Position numbers and translations under genes: made by a program. Source: an uncultured Eubacteriales bacterium (GTDB lineage Bacteria; Bacillota; Clostridia; Christensenellales; Aristaeellaceae). Taken from it: 10,188 bases of DNA. This document shows, in pieces, positions 1 through 6,858 of the stretch. The first letter of the stretch is position 1; each line of letters begins with the position of its first letter. The stretch is taken from assembly GCA_900540045.1 (NCBI GenBank), contig UQEF01000096.1, positions 1 to 10,188 of the forward strand. The letters are read 5' to 3'. Below the pieces are notes generated by a model that searched no databases, was not told the origin of the DNA, and was given only the letters and a program-made list of their open reading frames with translations.

Positions 1-46
1 GTGAAAACCCGACGCGCCCCTCAGCGTTTGGAATGCGTTCAGCTGC

Positions 47-961
47 TTACGGCAGCCGGTTGCCTGCCGCGCAATAGATGGCATACCAGTCTTCACGCGA
101 AATCTGAGTGTTCACACCCGCAATGATCTGTTTCATGCGTTCCGGGTTGGTGGTGCCGGAGATGACCTGAATCATCATGGGGATGCGTGTAAGCCAGGCC
201 ACTGCCATCGCCGTCTTGGTCACACCGTATTTTTCGGCCATTTGGTCCAGCATGTGGTTGACTTCCGGGAAGTCGGGGTTATCCAGGAACACGCCCTCGA
301 TAAATCCGTACTGGAAAGGCGACCATACCTGCAGCACCATCTTTTTCAGCTTGCAGTATTCCAGCACGCCGCCGTCACGGTCCACCGAGCCGGGGAAGGT
401 GGTGTTGACGTTGATGCCCTGATCGATCATGCCGGTGTGCACCACGCTCATCTGCATCTGGTTGAACAGCAGCCGGCCGTCAACGGCCTGCTGCAGTACC
501 TCGATCTGCATGGGGTTATGGTTGCTGACGCCAAAGTAGCGTACCTTGCCGGATTCCTTCAGGTCACGGAAGGCGCGAGCGATTTCCTCCGGCTCGGCCA
601 GCGCGTCCGGGCGGTGGATGAGCAGCGCGTCCAGATGATCGGTGTGCAGCTTGCGCAGGCTGTTTTCCGCACTGGTAACGATGTGCTCGTAGGACGAGTC
701 ATAAAAACCGGTGCGAATGCCGCACTTGCTTTGCACAATCATGCGGTCACGCAGGCCGGGATTGGCGGCCAGCACCTGACCAAAGCGCACTTCGGACTGG
801 TGATCGCCATAAAAATCCGCATGGTCGAAGAAATCTACGCCGCCCTCCAACGCGGTCATGATGAGTGATTCCAGACTGCGCACATCCATATCGGCAATGC
901 GCATGCAGCCCATGGCGGCGCAGGGAATGGAAAAGCCGGGGGCGGGTTCATAGCGTTTCAT
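47..961 (-). CDS. YdhF-type aldo/keto reductase
   Basis: A cytosolic NAD(P)H-dependent oxidoreductase of the aldo/keto reductase superfamily, about 304 residues, the usual length for a single (beta/alpha)8 barrel. The catalytic tetrad is visible: D46 and Y51 in DHADFYG, K79 in QSKCG, and H116 in LLIHRPD. The NQMQMSVVHTGMID stretch after the GVSNHNP motif resembles the E. coli YdhF branch (COG4989). A longer reading frame opens at 976, but that ATG forms part of a GGAGG ribosome site (970-974) lying 8 nt before the ATG at 961, so 961 is the likely start. It is the last gene of the minus-strand operon, 31 nt after the MalG-type permease. By position it probably reduces or oxidises a carbonyl or alcohol derived from the imported substrate; that is inference, because this family is too broad to name a substrate. 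No clear terminator is seen in the 46 bases downstream. Confidence 0.92.
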   Translation of the reverse strand: MKRYEPAPGFSIPCAAMGCMRIADMDVRSLESLIMTALEGGVDFFDHADFYGDHQSEVRFGQVLAANPGLRDRMIVQSKCGIRTGFYDSSYEHIVTSAENSLRKLHTDHLDALLIHRPDALAEPEEIARAFRDLKESGKVRYFGVSNHNPMQIEVLQQAVDGRLLFNQMQMSVVHTGMIDQGINVNTTFPGSVDRDGGVLEYCKLKKMVLQVWSPFQYGFIEGVFLDNPDFPEVNHMLDQMAEKYGVTKTAMAVAWLTRIPMMIQVISGTTNPERMKQIIAGVNTQISREDWYAIYCAAGNRLP

Positions 962-992
962 AAGCGTATCCTCCATAACGATGCAGAATGGG

Positions 993-1832
993 TCAGCCCT
1001 TGACGGCGCCGGCGGTGGCGCCTTCCTTTTGGAAGGTCTGCATAAACAGGTAAATCAGGATGCTGGGAACGATAACCAGTGTGGTGCCGGAGAGGATCAC
1101 CTGCCACGGCGTGGCCAGGCCGTCGCTCAGGGGCAGCATGGAGACGGACACCATCAGCGTGTACTTGGAGCTCTTGTTGAGGAACAGCAGCGGCCAGAAG
1201 AAGTCATTCCAGCGCGCAATCAGCGTAAGCGAGGCCCACGAGGCCAGCGCCGGCTTTACGATGGGACAAACCACCCGCAAGAAGATACCAAAGTCACGGC
1301 AGCCGTCAATGCGGGCCGCCTCCAGAATCTCGTCCGGCACCTCCATCATGTACTGGCGCAGATAAAACACGCCCACCGCCGTGGCCAGCCTGGGAAGGAT
1401 CAGCGACCACAGGTTGTTGATCAAATCGAGGTTGCGCATGATCAAAAACAGCGGAATGGAGCCGACTTCGGCAGGAATGGTCATGGTGGCGACCACAAAG
1501 TAGAACAGTGCGTTACGTGCGGGGAAACGGTATTTGGCAAAGGCAAAACCCGCCAGCGAGCAGAAAAACAGCGTGGTCAGCGTGCCCATCACGGAGGTAA
1601 ATACGCTGTTGCCAAGATGCTGCCAAATGGGCAAGAGCTCAAACAGGCGCTCATAATTGGCCAGCGTGGGCTGGCTGATGGTCAATGCGCTGAAGCCGGA
1701 CACCTTTTCCCCGACACTTTTGATGGAAATGATGCACGACCATATGACGGGGAACAGGCAAATGACGACGATTACCGCCATCAGCAGGTAGACCAGCAGC
1801 TTCCAGAGGTTTTTCTTGGCGCGATAACTCAT
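993..1832 (-). CDS. ABC transporter permease, MalG-type (CUT1 family)
   Basis: An inner-membrane permease subunit of a carbohydrate-uptake-type-1 ABC importer, 279 residues, typical length. It has an N-terminal membrane helix (about 13-33), a periplasmic-side loop, and further helices at about 75-98, 108-131, 140-158, 195-215 and 243-264. The cytoplasmic EAA loop that docks on the ATPase is clear at 171-193 (EAARIDG...FLRVVCPIVKP). The start at 1832 has an AAGGAGG site 9 nt upstream. It follows the MalF-type permease by 18 nt and the two should form the heterodimeric channel. No ATPase gene is present in the operon; Gram-positive CUT1 systems often share one MsmX-type ATPase encoded elsewhere, which is the likely arrangement here. 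Confidence 0.95.
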   Translation of the reverse strand: MSYRAKKNLWKLLVYLLMAVIVVICLFPVIWSCIISIKSVGEKVSGFSALTISQPTLANYERLFELLPIWQHLGNSVFTSVMGTLTTLFFCSLAGFAFAKYRFPARNALFYFVVATMTIPAEVGSIPLFLIMRNLDLINNLWSLILPRLATAVGVFYLRQYMMEVPDEILEAARIDGCRDFGIFLRVVCPIVKPALASWASLTLIARWNDFFWPLLFLNKSSKYTLMVSVSMLPLSDGLATPWQVILSGTTLVIVPSILIYLFMQTFQKEGATAGAVKG

Positions 1833-1850
1833 GTGCGGTCCCTCCTTGCC

Positions 1851-2723
1851 TTATATCTCGCCTTGCGCCCGCCGCACCCTGAACTGGATCAGGGAGATGA
1901 TCAGCAGGACCAGGATCAGCACCACGCCCAGCGCCGAGGCGTAGCCCATCTTGAAAATCTTAAAGGCGTTGGTGTACATCAGCTGGAACAGCGATGTATT
2001 GGAGGAGCCCGGACCGGCCAGGGTATAGGGCTCGTTGAAGATTTTCCAGGCGTCCACGGTGATGGTCACAAAGCAGAAAAATGAAATGTTGCTCAACTGG
2101 GGCAGCGTAATGCGGAAAAACTTCTGGGCCCCGGAAGCGCCATCCACGGTTGCGGCTTCATAATACTCGGTGGGAATATTCAAAAGACCCGACAGAAAGA
2201 TGAGCGTATACCAGGGAATGGTGCGCCAGATGAAGAGAATATGAACCGGAATGCGCGCCAGCCTGCTGCTGGTAAGCCACGGAAGCGCCTGACCTCCGAA
2301 GGATTCGATGATGGCGTTGATCAGGCCGGCATTTTCGTCAAACAGCATGCCGAAGATCAGGCCCATGGCCATGGAGGCACACACGTAGGGCAAAAAGGTT
2401 ACGGTTTTAAAGAAGCTTTTGAATCGAAGCGCCTGGCTGTTGAGCAGGGAAGCGATCATCAGGGACAGGCACAGCACCCCGATGACGCCTATCACCCAGT
2501 ACAGGGCGGTATTGCGCAGACTGTCGATGAACTGGTAATCCTCCAGCATCATCGCATAGTTGCTCCAGCCGATCCAGCGGGGCTCCTTCATGCCGTTCCA
2601 GTTGGTAAAGCTGTAGTAAAAAGTGGCGACGGTGGGTACGAGCTGGAAAATCAGAAATTGAATAAAAAAAGGACAGATGGCAAGATAGGCAAAGCCATAG
2701 CGCTTCCAGAACCTTTGTTTCAT
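1851..2723 (-). CDS. ABC transporter permease, MalF-type (CUT1 family)
   Basis: The partner permease of the sugar-type ABC importer, 290 residues. The N-terminus (KRYGFAYLAICPFFIQFLIF) is the first membrane helix typical of six-helix MalF/UgpA/LacF-type subunits. The EAA loop lies at 189-211 (EAATVDGA...FFRITLPQLSN) and a last helix at about 262-281 ends in a basic FRVRR tail. The open frame extends 22 codons further upstream, but the ATG at 2723 has an AAGGGGG ribosome site about 9 nt before it and gives a normal N-terminus, so it is preferred. A GC-rich hairpin (2743-2776) sits between the upstream URO-D-like gene and this ribosome site and could set the level of permease relative to the genes before it. 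The substrate cannot be read from the sequence. Confidence 0.95.
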   Translation of the reverse strand: MKQRFWKRYGFAYLAICPFFIQFLIFQLVPTVATFYYSFTNWNGMKEPRWIGWSNYAMMLEDYQFIDSLRNTALYWVIGVIGVLCLSLMIASLLNSQALRFKSFFKTVTFLPYVCASMAMGLIFGMLFDENAGLINAIIESFGGQALPWLTSSRLARIPVHILFIWRTIPWYTLIFLSGLLNIPTEYYEAATVDGASGAQKFFRITLPQLSNISFFCFVTITVDAWKIFNEPYTLAGPGSSNTSLFQLMYTNAFKIFKMGYASALGVVLILVLLIISLIQFRVRRAQGEI

Positions 2724-2742
2724 ATGGCAATCCCCCTTCGGA

Positions 2743-2776
2743 TACCCGCGCGGCCGCTTTGCGTGGCGCGCGGGTA
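2743..2776 (-). other. Intercistronic GC-rich hairpin between URO-D-like A and MalF-type permease
   Basis: TACCCGCGCG at 2743-2752 pairs perfectly with CGCGCGGGTA at 2767-2776 (10 bp, almost all G:C), with a 14-nt interior that can form a further short CGC/GCG stem. It lies in the 62-nt gap after the URO-D-like stop (2786) and just before the permease ribosome site. There is no run of U after the stem in the transcribed (minus) sense, so it is not a classic terminator. A role in mRNA processing, 3'-end protection or damping of downstream expression is inference. Confidence 0.7.
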
Positions 2777-2785
2777 AGGCAGTGG

Positions 2786-3772
2786 TCAATGCCCGGCCTC
2801 AAGGGCTTCAATGACCCAGCGGATGTGATCCGGATCAATGGTGTTGGGAACCGTGCAGTCAGCGCCCAGGATAAAGGGCGTATCTCCCATGTGAGAGAGA
2901 ACGTTGCGCACCTCCTGCTGCACCTGCTCCTTGTTGCCGCAGTAGAGAGGATGGTCCCGCCGGTTGTCCAGGCCGCCCAGCAGCACCGTATCGGGACCGA
3001 AGTAGGAAACGCCGTCCCAGATGGGCAATTCTTCCACGCCCGTGCCCCAGTTTTTCACCCGGCAGGGGTAGTCCTTCCAATAGTCCAGATTGTTGGGGAA
3101 GCCCGCCCAGGAGCACATATGCAGGATGTTGTAGGGGCTGACGGCGTTAAAGGCGTTAATGACAATCATGTCGGACGGCTTGACGATGCTGTCGTATTCC
3201 TCGCGGCTCATGCGGCCTTTTTCCGCGCCCTGAAGGCTTTGATAGATGCCGAGGCAGCCGCCCTCGTGGATTACCCGCTCCGCCAGCACGGCCAAGTCGC
3301 CCGCAATGACATTGAGGGCGTGGCGCATGGCGTCCGGGTCCTCGCGCAGATGCGCCATGACGGTTTCATCCCAGGTGCGGCCCTGAAGGGCTTCGGGGGT
3401 GAATACGTCGCACGCGCGCACGATATTGAAGGGTGAAAAGAAGTTATAGAACGTATAGCATTCCTCGCCGACAAGGGCGTTGATGGCGGCGCAGCGCTCC
3501 ACGGTTTTTTCAAAGAAGGGATCGTTTTTGGGCAACGGCTGCACATTGCGCCAGTCAGCCGCGCAGCGAATGGTTGCGCGCAGCGGATAACCCAGCCCAT
3601 CGGACATGATTTTGATAAAGTCAATGCCCGATTCGCGGTAGTAGTTTACATGCGCCTTAACGCAGGCATCGCCATTGGCCTGCTCACCTTCAAAATGAAA
3701 CCAGAATCCCACCGGGATGCGATCGGGCTTTTGATGGTTCAGCACAGCCATCAGGCGTTCCTTTTTGTTCAT
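2786..3772 (-). CDS. URO-D superfamily methyltransferase-like protein A
   Basis: A 328-residue soluble TIM-barrel protein of the uroporphyrinogen decarboxylase superfamily (COG0407). It is not the heme enzyme HemE: the region where HemE has its PVWxMRQAGR signature reads RIPVGFWFHFEGE (18-30). It keeps a zinc-type triad, H218 and C220 in ILHMCSW and C306 in FILGADCTVP (HxC-x85-C). This is the arrangement known from the corrinoid-linked methyltransferases MtaA/MtbA, which activate a thiol for methyl transfer. Other family landmarks are KAHVNYYRESGIDFIKIM (39-56) and LLGGLDN (264-270). The frame is open 72 codons upstream, but the ATG at 3772 matches the MNRRER start of its paralogue in this operon; its ribosome site (AAAGGA, 11 nt away) is weak. 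It lies between the solute-binding protein and permease genes. Substrate, methyl acceptor and corrinoid partner are unknown; a methyltransferase role is inference from the triad. Confidence 0.88.
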   Translation of the reverse strand: MNKKERLMAVLNHQKPDRIPVGFWFHFEGEQANGDACVKAHVNYYRESGIDFIKIMSDGLGYPLRATIRCAADWRNVQPLPKNDPFFEKTVERCAAINALVGEECYTFYNFFSPFNIVRACDVFTPEALQGRTWDETVMAHLREDPDAMRHALNVIAGDLAVLAERVIHEGGCLGIYQSLQGAEKGRMSREEYDSIVKPSDMIVINAFNAVSPYNILHMCSWAGFPNNLDYWKDYPCRVKNWGTGVEELPIWDGVSYFGPDTVLLGGLDNRRDHPLYCGNKEQVQQEVRNVLSHMGDTPFILGADCTVPNTIDPDHIRWVIEALEAGH

Positions 3773-3811
3773 GGTCCATTCGTTCCTTTCCTTATCATGC
3801 ATGCGTAGAGA

Positions 3812-3839
3812 CATGGAGAGCGGCGCGCCGCTCCCCATG
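3812..3839 (-). repeat. 28-nt near-perfect palindrome (intercistronic hairpin after the solute-binding gene)
   Basis: The core GAGCGGCGCGCCGCTC (3818-3833) is a perfect 16-nt palindrome, and flanking CATGG/CCATG arms extend it to 28 nt. The single non-complementary position is A3817 opposite C3834 on the plus strand. In the minus-strand transcript this becomes U opposite G, a wobble pair, so the operon mRNA can fold along the entire length apart from the loop. It lies 18 nt after the solute-binding protein stop codon (3858) and 39 nt before the URO-D-like A start (3772). No U-tract follows, so it is better read as an mRNA-stabilising or partial-attenuation element that keeps binding-protein levels above those of the downstream genes (inference). 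Confidence 0.8.
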
Positions 3840-3857
3840 CCGTTTGACGGGAAAACC

Positions 3858-5195
3858 TCAGGGCATTTCCGCCTGGCCGATGCGGATCTTGAGCTCGCGG
3901 TCCATGTTGGCGATAGCCTCGTCCATGGTCTGCTCGCCGGCAACGTACTTTTCAATCTCCGCACTGATGATTTCGTCCGCCTCAGCATCGCTGGGGGTTA
4001 CAACCATATTGGCAGAGGGATTGGCCAGGGCGTCGCTTTCCGCCTTGCGGAAGGACTGGCCGCCGTAGAAGTCGGAAGGCTCCTGCCAGAACGGATCGGT
4101 GAGCATCTCCTTGGAGATGGGGTTATTGTAGGGGCCGTTGATCTCGGTCATCTTGTTGACCCAGGTCTTGTAGGCTTCGCCGTCGGTGGCAAAGTCGTAC
4201 CACATCTGCAGAATCAGATCGGTGTAGGTATCATCGTGAGTATCCACCAGACAGAAATAGGTGCTTACCGGAGCGCCCGAAGTGCCGACCTCCTCAAATA
4301 CAGGAGGCGCCATCACGCGCCAGTCGCCCACGGTCTTGGTCAGGTTGCCGCGCATGAACTCGTCCCAGAACGCGCCGATGTAGAACGTGGCAATCTTGCC
4401 CTCGTCGGTGGCCTCGTAGAGGGGCTGCTGCATCATGTTGGTCTTGTAGAGCAGGTCCTCGGAGCACAGCTGGTCAAAGAAGCCAAGAGCCAGCTTGGTG
4501 CCGGGGTCCTCGCCGATCACCACATTGCCTTCTTCGTCCCAGATGCGGGCGCCGGCCTGCGGCATCAGGCCGCGGCGGCCCCAGTAGCGCCAGGTGTAGG
4601 TGGAGGGGTCAACATAGGAGAGGTACACTTCGCCATTGCTGCGCTCCTTGAGCAGGCGGCCGGCCTCCAGGTAGCCATCGAAGGTGGACATCATGGCGGG
4701 GTCAACGTCGTACTTTTCAAAGATTGCGTTGTTGTAGAACAGCATCTGCGGACGCACCGCATCGGGCAGGGCGTAGATCACGCCGTTGATGGTGGCATCG
4801 GCCGCCGCGCCGTCCACAAACTGATCGGCAATGGGGGTGTAATAGTCCGTGACCTCAAGCAGCAGGTCGTTCATGGCCATGTTGACCACGCCGACGGTAT
4901 CCAGGAACAGAATTTCCGGCATGGCCTCATAATCGCCCGCCAGGTTGTACATGGCGATCTTCTGCTGGCCGTCGTTGGTGGTGGAAATGGCGGTCGCCTC
5001 GATGGTTACGCCGGGCGCAATATCGCGGTGAGCTTCCAGCCAAGTATCAAAATACTGCTTGCGGAATTCCGGCTGACCCGTGGACCACCACTGAAGCACA
5101 CCGTCGGGATAGGTTTTCGTCTCGGCCAGCGCAGGCAGAACAAGCGAGCACAGCAGCAGAGCCAGCGTCATCGCAACAGACAGGATACGTTTCAT
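3858..5195 (-). CDS. ABC transporter extracellular solute-binding protein (family 1)
   Basis: The ligand-binding subunit of the CUT1 importer, 445 residues, normal for the MalE-like family 1. The start at 5195 is supported by an AAGGAGG site 7 nt upstream and by the signal peptide that begins there: MKR, a hydrophobic core LSVAMTLALLLCSLVLP, then ALA before ETKTYP, fitting signal peptidase I cleavage after A24. The only cysteine in the leader (C16) is preceded by LLL, not by a lipobox G/A/S, so a lipid anchor is not predicted, which is unusual for a Gram-positive binding protein. The mature part shows family features such as GVTIEATAISTTNDGQQK and a C-terminal helix pair (DEAIANMDRELKIRI). 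It sits 20 nt after URO-D-like B and 84 nt before URO-D-like A. The ligand is unknown; CUT1 proteins bind oligosaccharides, sugar alcohols or glycerol phosphates. Confidence 0.94.
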   Translation of the reverse strand: MKRILSVAMTLALLLCSLVLPALAETKTYPDGVLQWWSTGQPEFRKQYFDTWLEAHRDIAPGVTIEATAISTTNDGQQKIAMYNLAGDYEAMPEILFLDTVGVVNMAMNDLLLEVTDYYTPIADQFVDGAAADATINGVIYALPDAVRPQMLFYNNAIFEKYDVDPAMMSTFDGYLEAGRLLKERSNGEVYLSYVDPSTYTWRYWGRRGLMPQAGARIWDEEGNVVIGEDPGTKLALGFFDQLCSEDLLYKTNMMQQPLYEATDEGKIATFYIGAFWDEFMRGNLTKTVGDWRVMAPPVFEEVGTSGAPVSTYFCLVDTHDDTYTDLILQMWYDFATDGEAYKTWVNKMTEINGPYNNPISKEMLTDPFWQEPSDFYGGQSFRKAESDALANPSANMVVTPSDAEADEIISAEIEKYVAGEQTMDEAIANMDRELKIRIGQAEMP

Positions 5196-5215
5196 GGGAA
5201 TGCCTCCTTTTTGCT

Positions 5216-6172
5216 TCATATAACAGCCGCTTGCACTGCGGCAGCTATTCTGGAATAGGGTATGTCCGTGGGAAGCGTACAATCCGCGCCCAGAATGAAG
5301 TGGTGAGTGCCAAAGCGCTGAACGATGGCGCGCACCTCTTTTGCAATGGCTTCTTCCGGCCCCTCGGCCAGGACGCCGCTGCGGTTGGCCAGTCCGCCCA
5401 GTATGGCGGTCTGCGGGAAGAGCCCACGGCCCTCCTCCAGGCTAAAGTGCGTCTCATACACACCCCAGTTGACCACATCAGCCCATTGATCATAGCCCCG
5501 GTACCGCTCCATATTCAGGTTTTCCTTGCAGATGTGCAGGAACACATGTCCGCCTGCTTCCCGTGCCGCCTGCATGATTTGCAGGTCAAAGGGACGGATG
5601 CAGGTCTCAAATTCTTCATCGGTGTAGAAATGCTTTTCGCCGCCGAGCGCGGCATAGTAGATTCCATCGGCCCCGGCGCGGATACAGGCCTGCGCCAGCT
5701 GGCACATGGTATCGGTCACCCGGCGGTGGACGTCCAGCATGCGTTGGCGGTCGCTGCGCAGGCTTTCGCACATCAGCCTGCGGGCCTCCCCATAGCCGTG
5801 AGCCGCCTCAATGGGGTGGATGGTGGAGGCGCACACGCCGTGAATGGTAGCCAGGGAATAAACGCCTTCGCCCGCACGGTCCAGGATGCGGCGGACCAGA
5901 TCCACCTGACGGGTCAGGAAGGGAGCATCCATGCCGTAGGCCAATACCCTGTCCCAATCCTGAAGGGAATGAAGCGTTCCAATGGAGGGCTCCAGATTCT
6001 CGTTCATGATCTTGAGTACATCCACCTGGGTTTGCTCATAGAAGGTAACGTGCGCCTCCACAGCGGCTTCGCCACAGGAGACCTCCTTGGGAAAGTGAAG
6101 AGAGAAGAGCGAGGGAACGTGATCCACGGGTTTGCCCTCAATGGCGGCCAACACTCTTTCGCGCCTGTTCAT
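5216..6172 (-). CDS. URO-D superfamily methyltransferase-like protein B
   Basis: A second soluble URO-D superfamily protein, 318 residues, clearly homologous to protein A (shared EAHVTFY, DVLKIM, LGGLANR and FILGADCTLP blocks) but well diverged from it. The zinc-type triad is intact: H213 and C215 in FLHICKEN and C298 in GADCTLP (HxC-x82-C). The HemE signature is missing; the equivalent stretch reads HVPSLFSLHFPKE (18-30). The ATG at 6172 overlaps the stop codon of the GntR gene (ATGA), and its GGGAGG site (6183-6188) lies inside the end of that gene, so the two are probably translationally coupled; a GTG at 6190 is itself part of that site and is rejected. By family analogy it may move a methyl group to or from a corrinoid or thiol. 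The divergence from protein A suggests separate substrates or the two halves of a transfer, not a backup copy (inference). Confidence 0.9.
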   Translation of the reverse strand: MNRRERVLAAIEGKPVDHVPSLFSLHFPKEVSCGEAAVEAHVTFYEQTQVDVLKIMNENLEPSIGTLHSLQDWDRVLAYGMDAPFLTRQVDLVRRILDRAGEGVYSLATIHGVCASTIHPIEAAHGYGEARRLMCESLRSDRQRMLDVHRRVTDTMCQLAQACIRAGADGIYYAALGGEKHFYTDEEFETCIRPFDLQIMQAAREAGGHVFLHICKENLNMERYRGYDQWADVVNWGVYETHFSLEEGRGLFPQTAILGGLANRSGVLAEGPEEAIAKEVRAIVQRFGTHHFILGADCTLPTDIPYSRIAAAVQAAVI

Positions 6173-6816
6173 CTGTGACTTACCTCCCACCAGAAGAATT
6201 GATTGGTATCATCTATCAGTATGCTGCGGGCCGACTGATAATCCCGTTCCCTGCATGCCTGAATAAAACGCTCATGCGTGCGCTTTTTCTGTTCCAGCTC
6301 CGGAGAATAGATATTCTGGTAATACTGGGTAGCGGCGCGGGCGTTGATGCGCAGCGTGCTTTTCAACAGCCCGCTCATGTAGGCGTTGCCGGCAAAGGAG
6401 GCCAGCATCAGATGAAAACCCACGTTGCTTTGCCAGCGCTGGGCCGCGGTCATCTCCGGCACATCTTCGGCCCGGATGCGATCGTTGGATTCCGTCAGCA
6501 GATCCAGTTCCCGTTCTCCCAGATTGGGATAGGACTTGTCAAACATGAATAGCTCCAGTGCCTGCCGCGTTTCGGCGATTTGACGAACCTCGTCCGGGGT
6601 GAACTGCACGATGCGGTAACCGGCACGTGGAACGCTTTGCAAAACCCGCTCGTCGCACAGGGAGATCAGGGCTTCACGTACCGGCGATTTGCTCACGCCA
6701 TACCGCTGAATCAGAGCGCTTTCTGTTACGATATCATTCGGCGAAAAAGTACCGTCCACAACATCCCGATAGATTTGTTCATAAATCAGATTGGTCAGGG
6801 GCTTGCTGTTATTCAT
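6169..6816 (-). CDS. GntR-family transcriptional regulator, FadR/FCD subfamily
   Basis: A 215-residue cytosolic DNA-binding protein. The N-terminal winged helix-turn-helix covers about 5-72, with IYEQIYRDVVDGTFSPND at the start, recognition helix VSKSPVREAL (41-50) and the wing SVPRAGYRIV (61-70). The C-terminal all-helical FCD effector domain runs from about 77 to 205. The usual FCD metal motif D-x3-H is N131-x3-H135 here; H181 is kept, and the position where another His is common is D203, so the metal site is altered. The start at 6816 has a GAGGA site about 10 nt upstream. It is the first gene of the transporter operon, co-transcribed with URO-D-like B through an ATGA overlap. It most likely represses the operon and itself until the imported compound or a product binds the FCD domain; candidate operators lie in 6839-6921. 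Confidence 0.92.
   Translation of the reverse strand: MNNSKPLTNLIYEQIYRDVVDGTFSPNDIVTESALIQRYGVSKSPVREALISLCDERVLQSVPRAGYRIVQFTPDEVRQIAETRQALELFMFDKSYPNLGERELDLLTESNDRIRAEDVPEMTAAQRWQSNVGFHLMLASFAGNAYMSGLLKSTLRINARAATQYYQNIYSPELEQKKRTHERFIQACRERDYQSARSILIDDTNQFFWWEVSHR
6183..6188 (-). promoter_or_regulatory. Ribosome binding site of URO-D-like B inside the GntR gene
   Basis: GGGAGG on the minus strand, encoded by the last codons of the regulator gene, ends 10 nt before the ATG at 6172. It decides the start of URO-D-like B and supports coupled translation across the ATGA junction. Confidence 0.75.
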
Positions 6817-6838
6817 ATGCCATTCGTCCTCGTCTAAT

Positions 6839-6858
6839 ATTATCAGTGATATGATTAT
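6839..6858. promoter_or_regulatory. Candidate operator palindrome over the operon -10 element
   Basis: ATTATCA-GTGATA-TGATTAT is an inverted repeat with 6 of 7 arm positions paired. It covers most of the -10 hexamer (6854-6859) and the expected transcription start (about 6847). Protein binding here would block RNA polymerase, as expected for an autorepressing GntR regulator. AT-rich DNA makes short palindromes easy to find, so confidence is limited. Confidence 0.4.

Noticed and set aside
42..56. GCTGC-ttacg-GCAGC hairpin at the end of the aldo/keto reductase gene as a terminator
   Set aside because: Only a 5-bp stem, mostly inside the coding end, and no U-tract follows on the minus strand.
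242..868. 208-codon open frame on the plus strand, antisense to the aldo/keto reductase gene
   Set aside because: The opposite strand keeps the full AKR catalytic tetrad; this translation has no family features.
981..2084. 367-codon open frame on the plus strand across both permease genes
   Set aside because: Q/H/R/G-rich shadow translation spanning two real genes and the gap between them; no domain seen.
2786..3772. URO-D-like A as the heme-pathway uroporphyrinogen decarboxylase (hemE)
   Set aside because: The HemE N-terminal arginine signature is absent, a His-x-Cys...Cys triad foreign to HemE is present, and there are no heme genes nearby.
3765..5258. 497-codon open frame on the plus strand, antisense to the solute-binding gene
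   Set aside because: Low-complexity translation rich in H, V, G and A with no recognisable family; the opposite strand has a signal peptide, ribosome site and clear homology. It is a GC-bias shadow.
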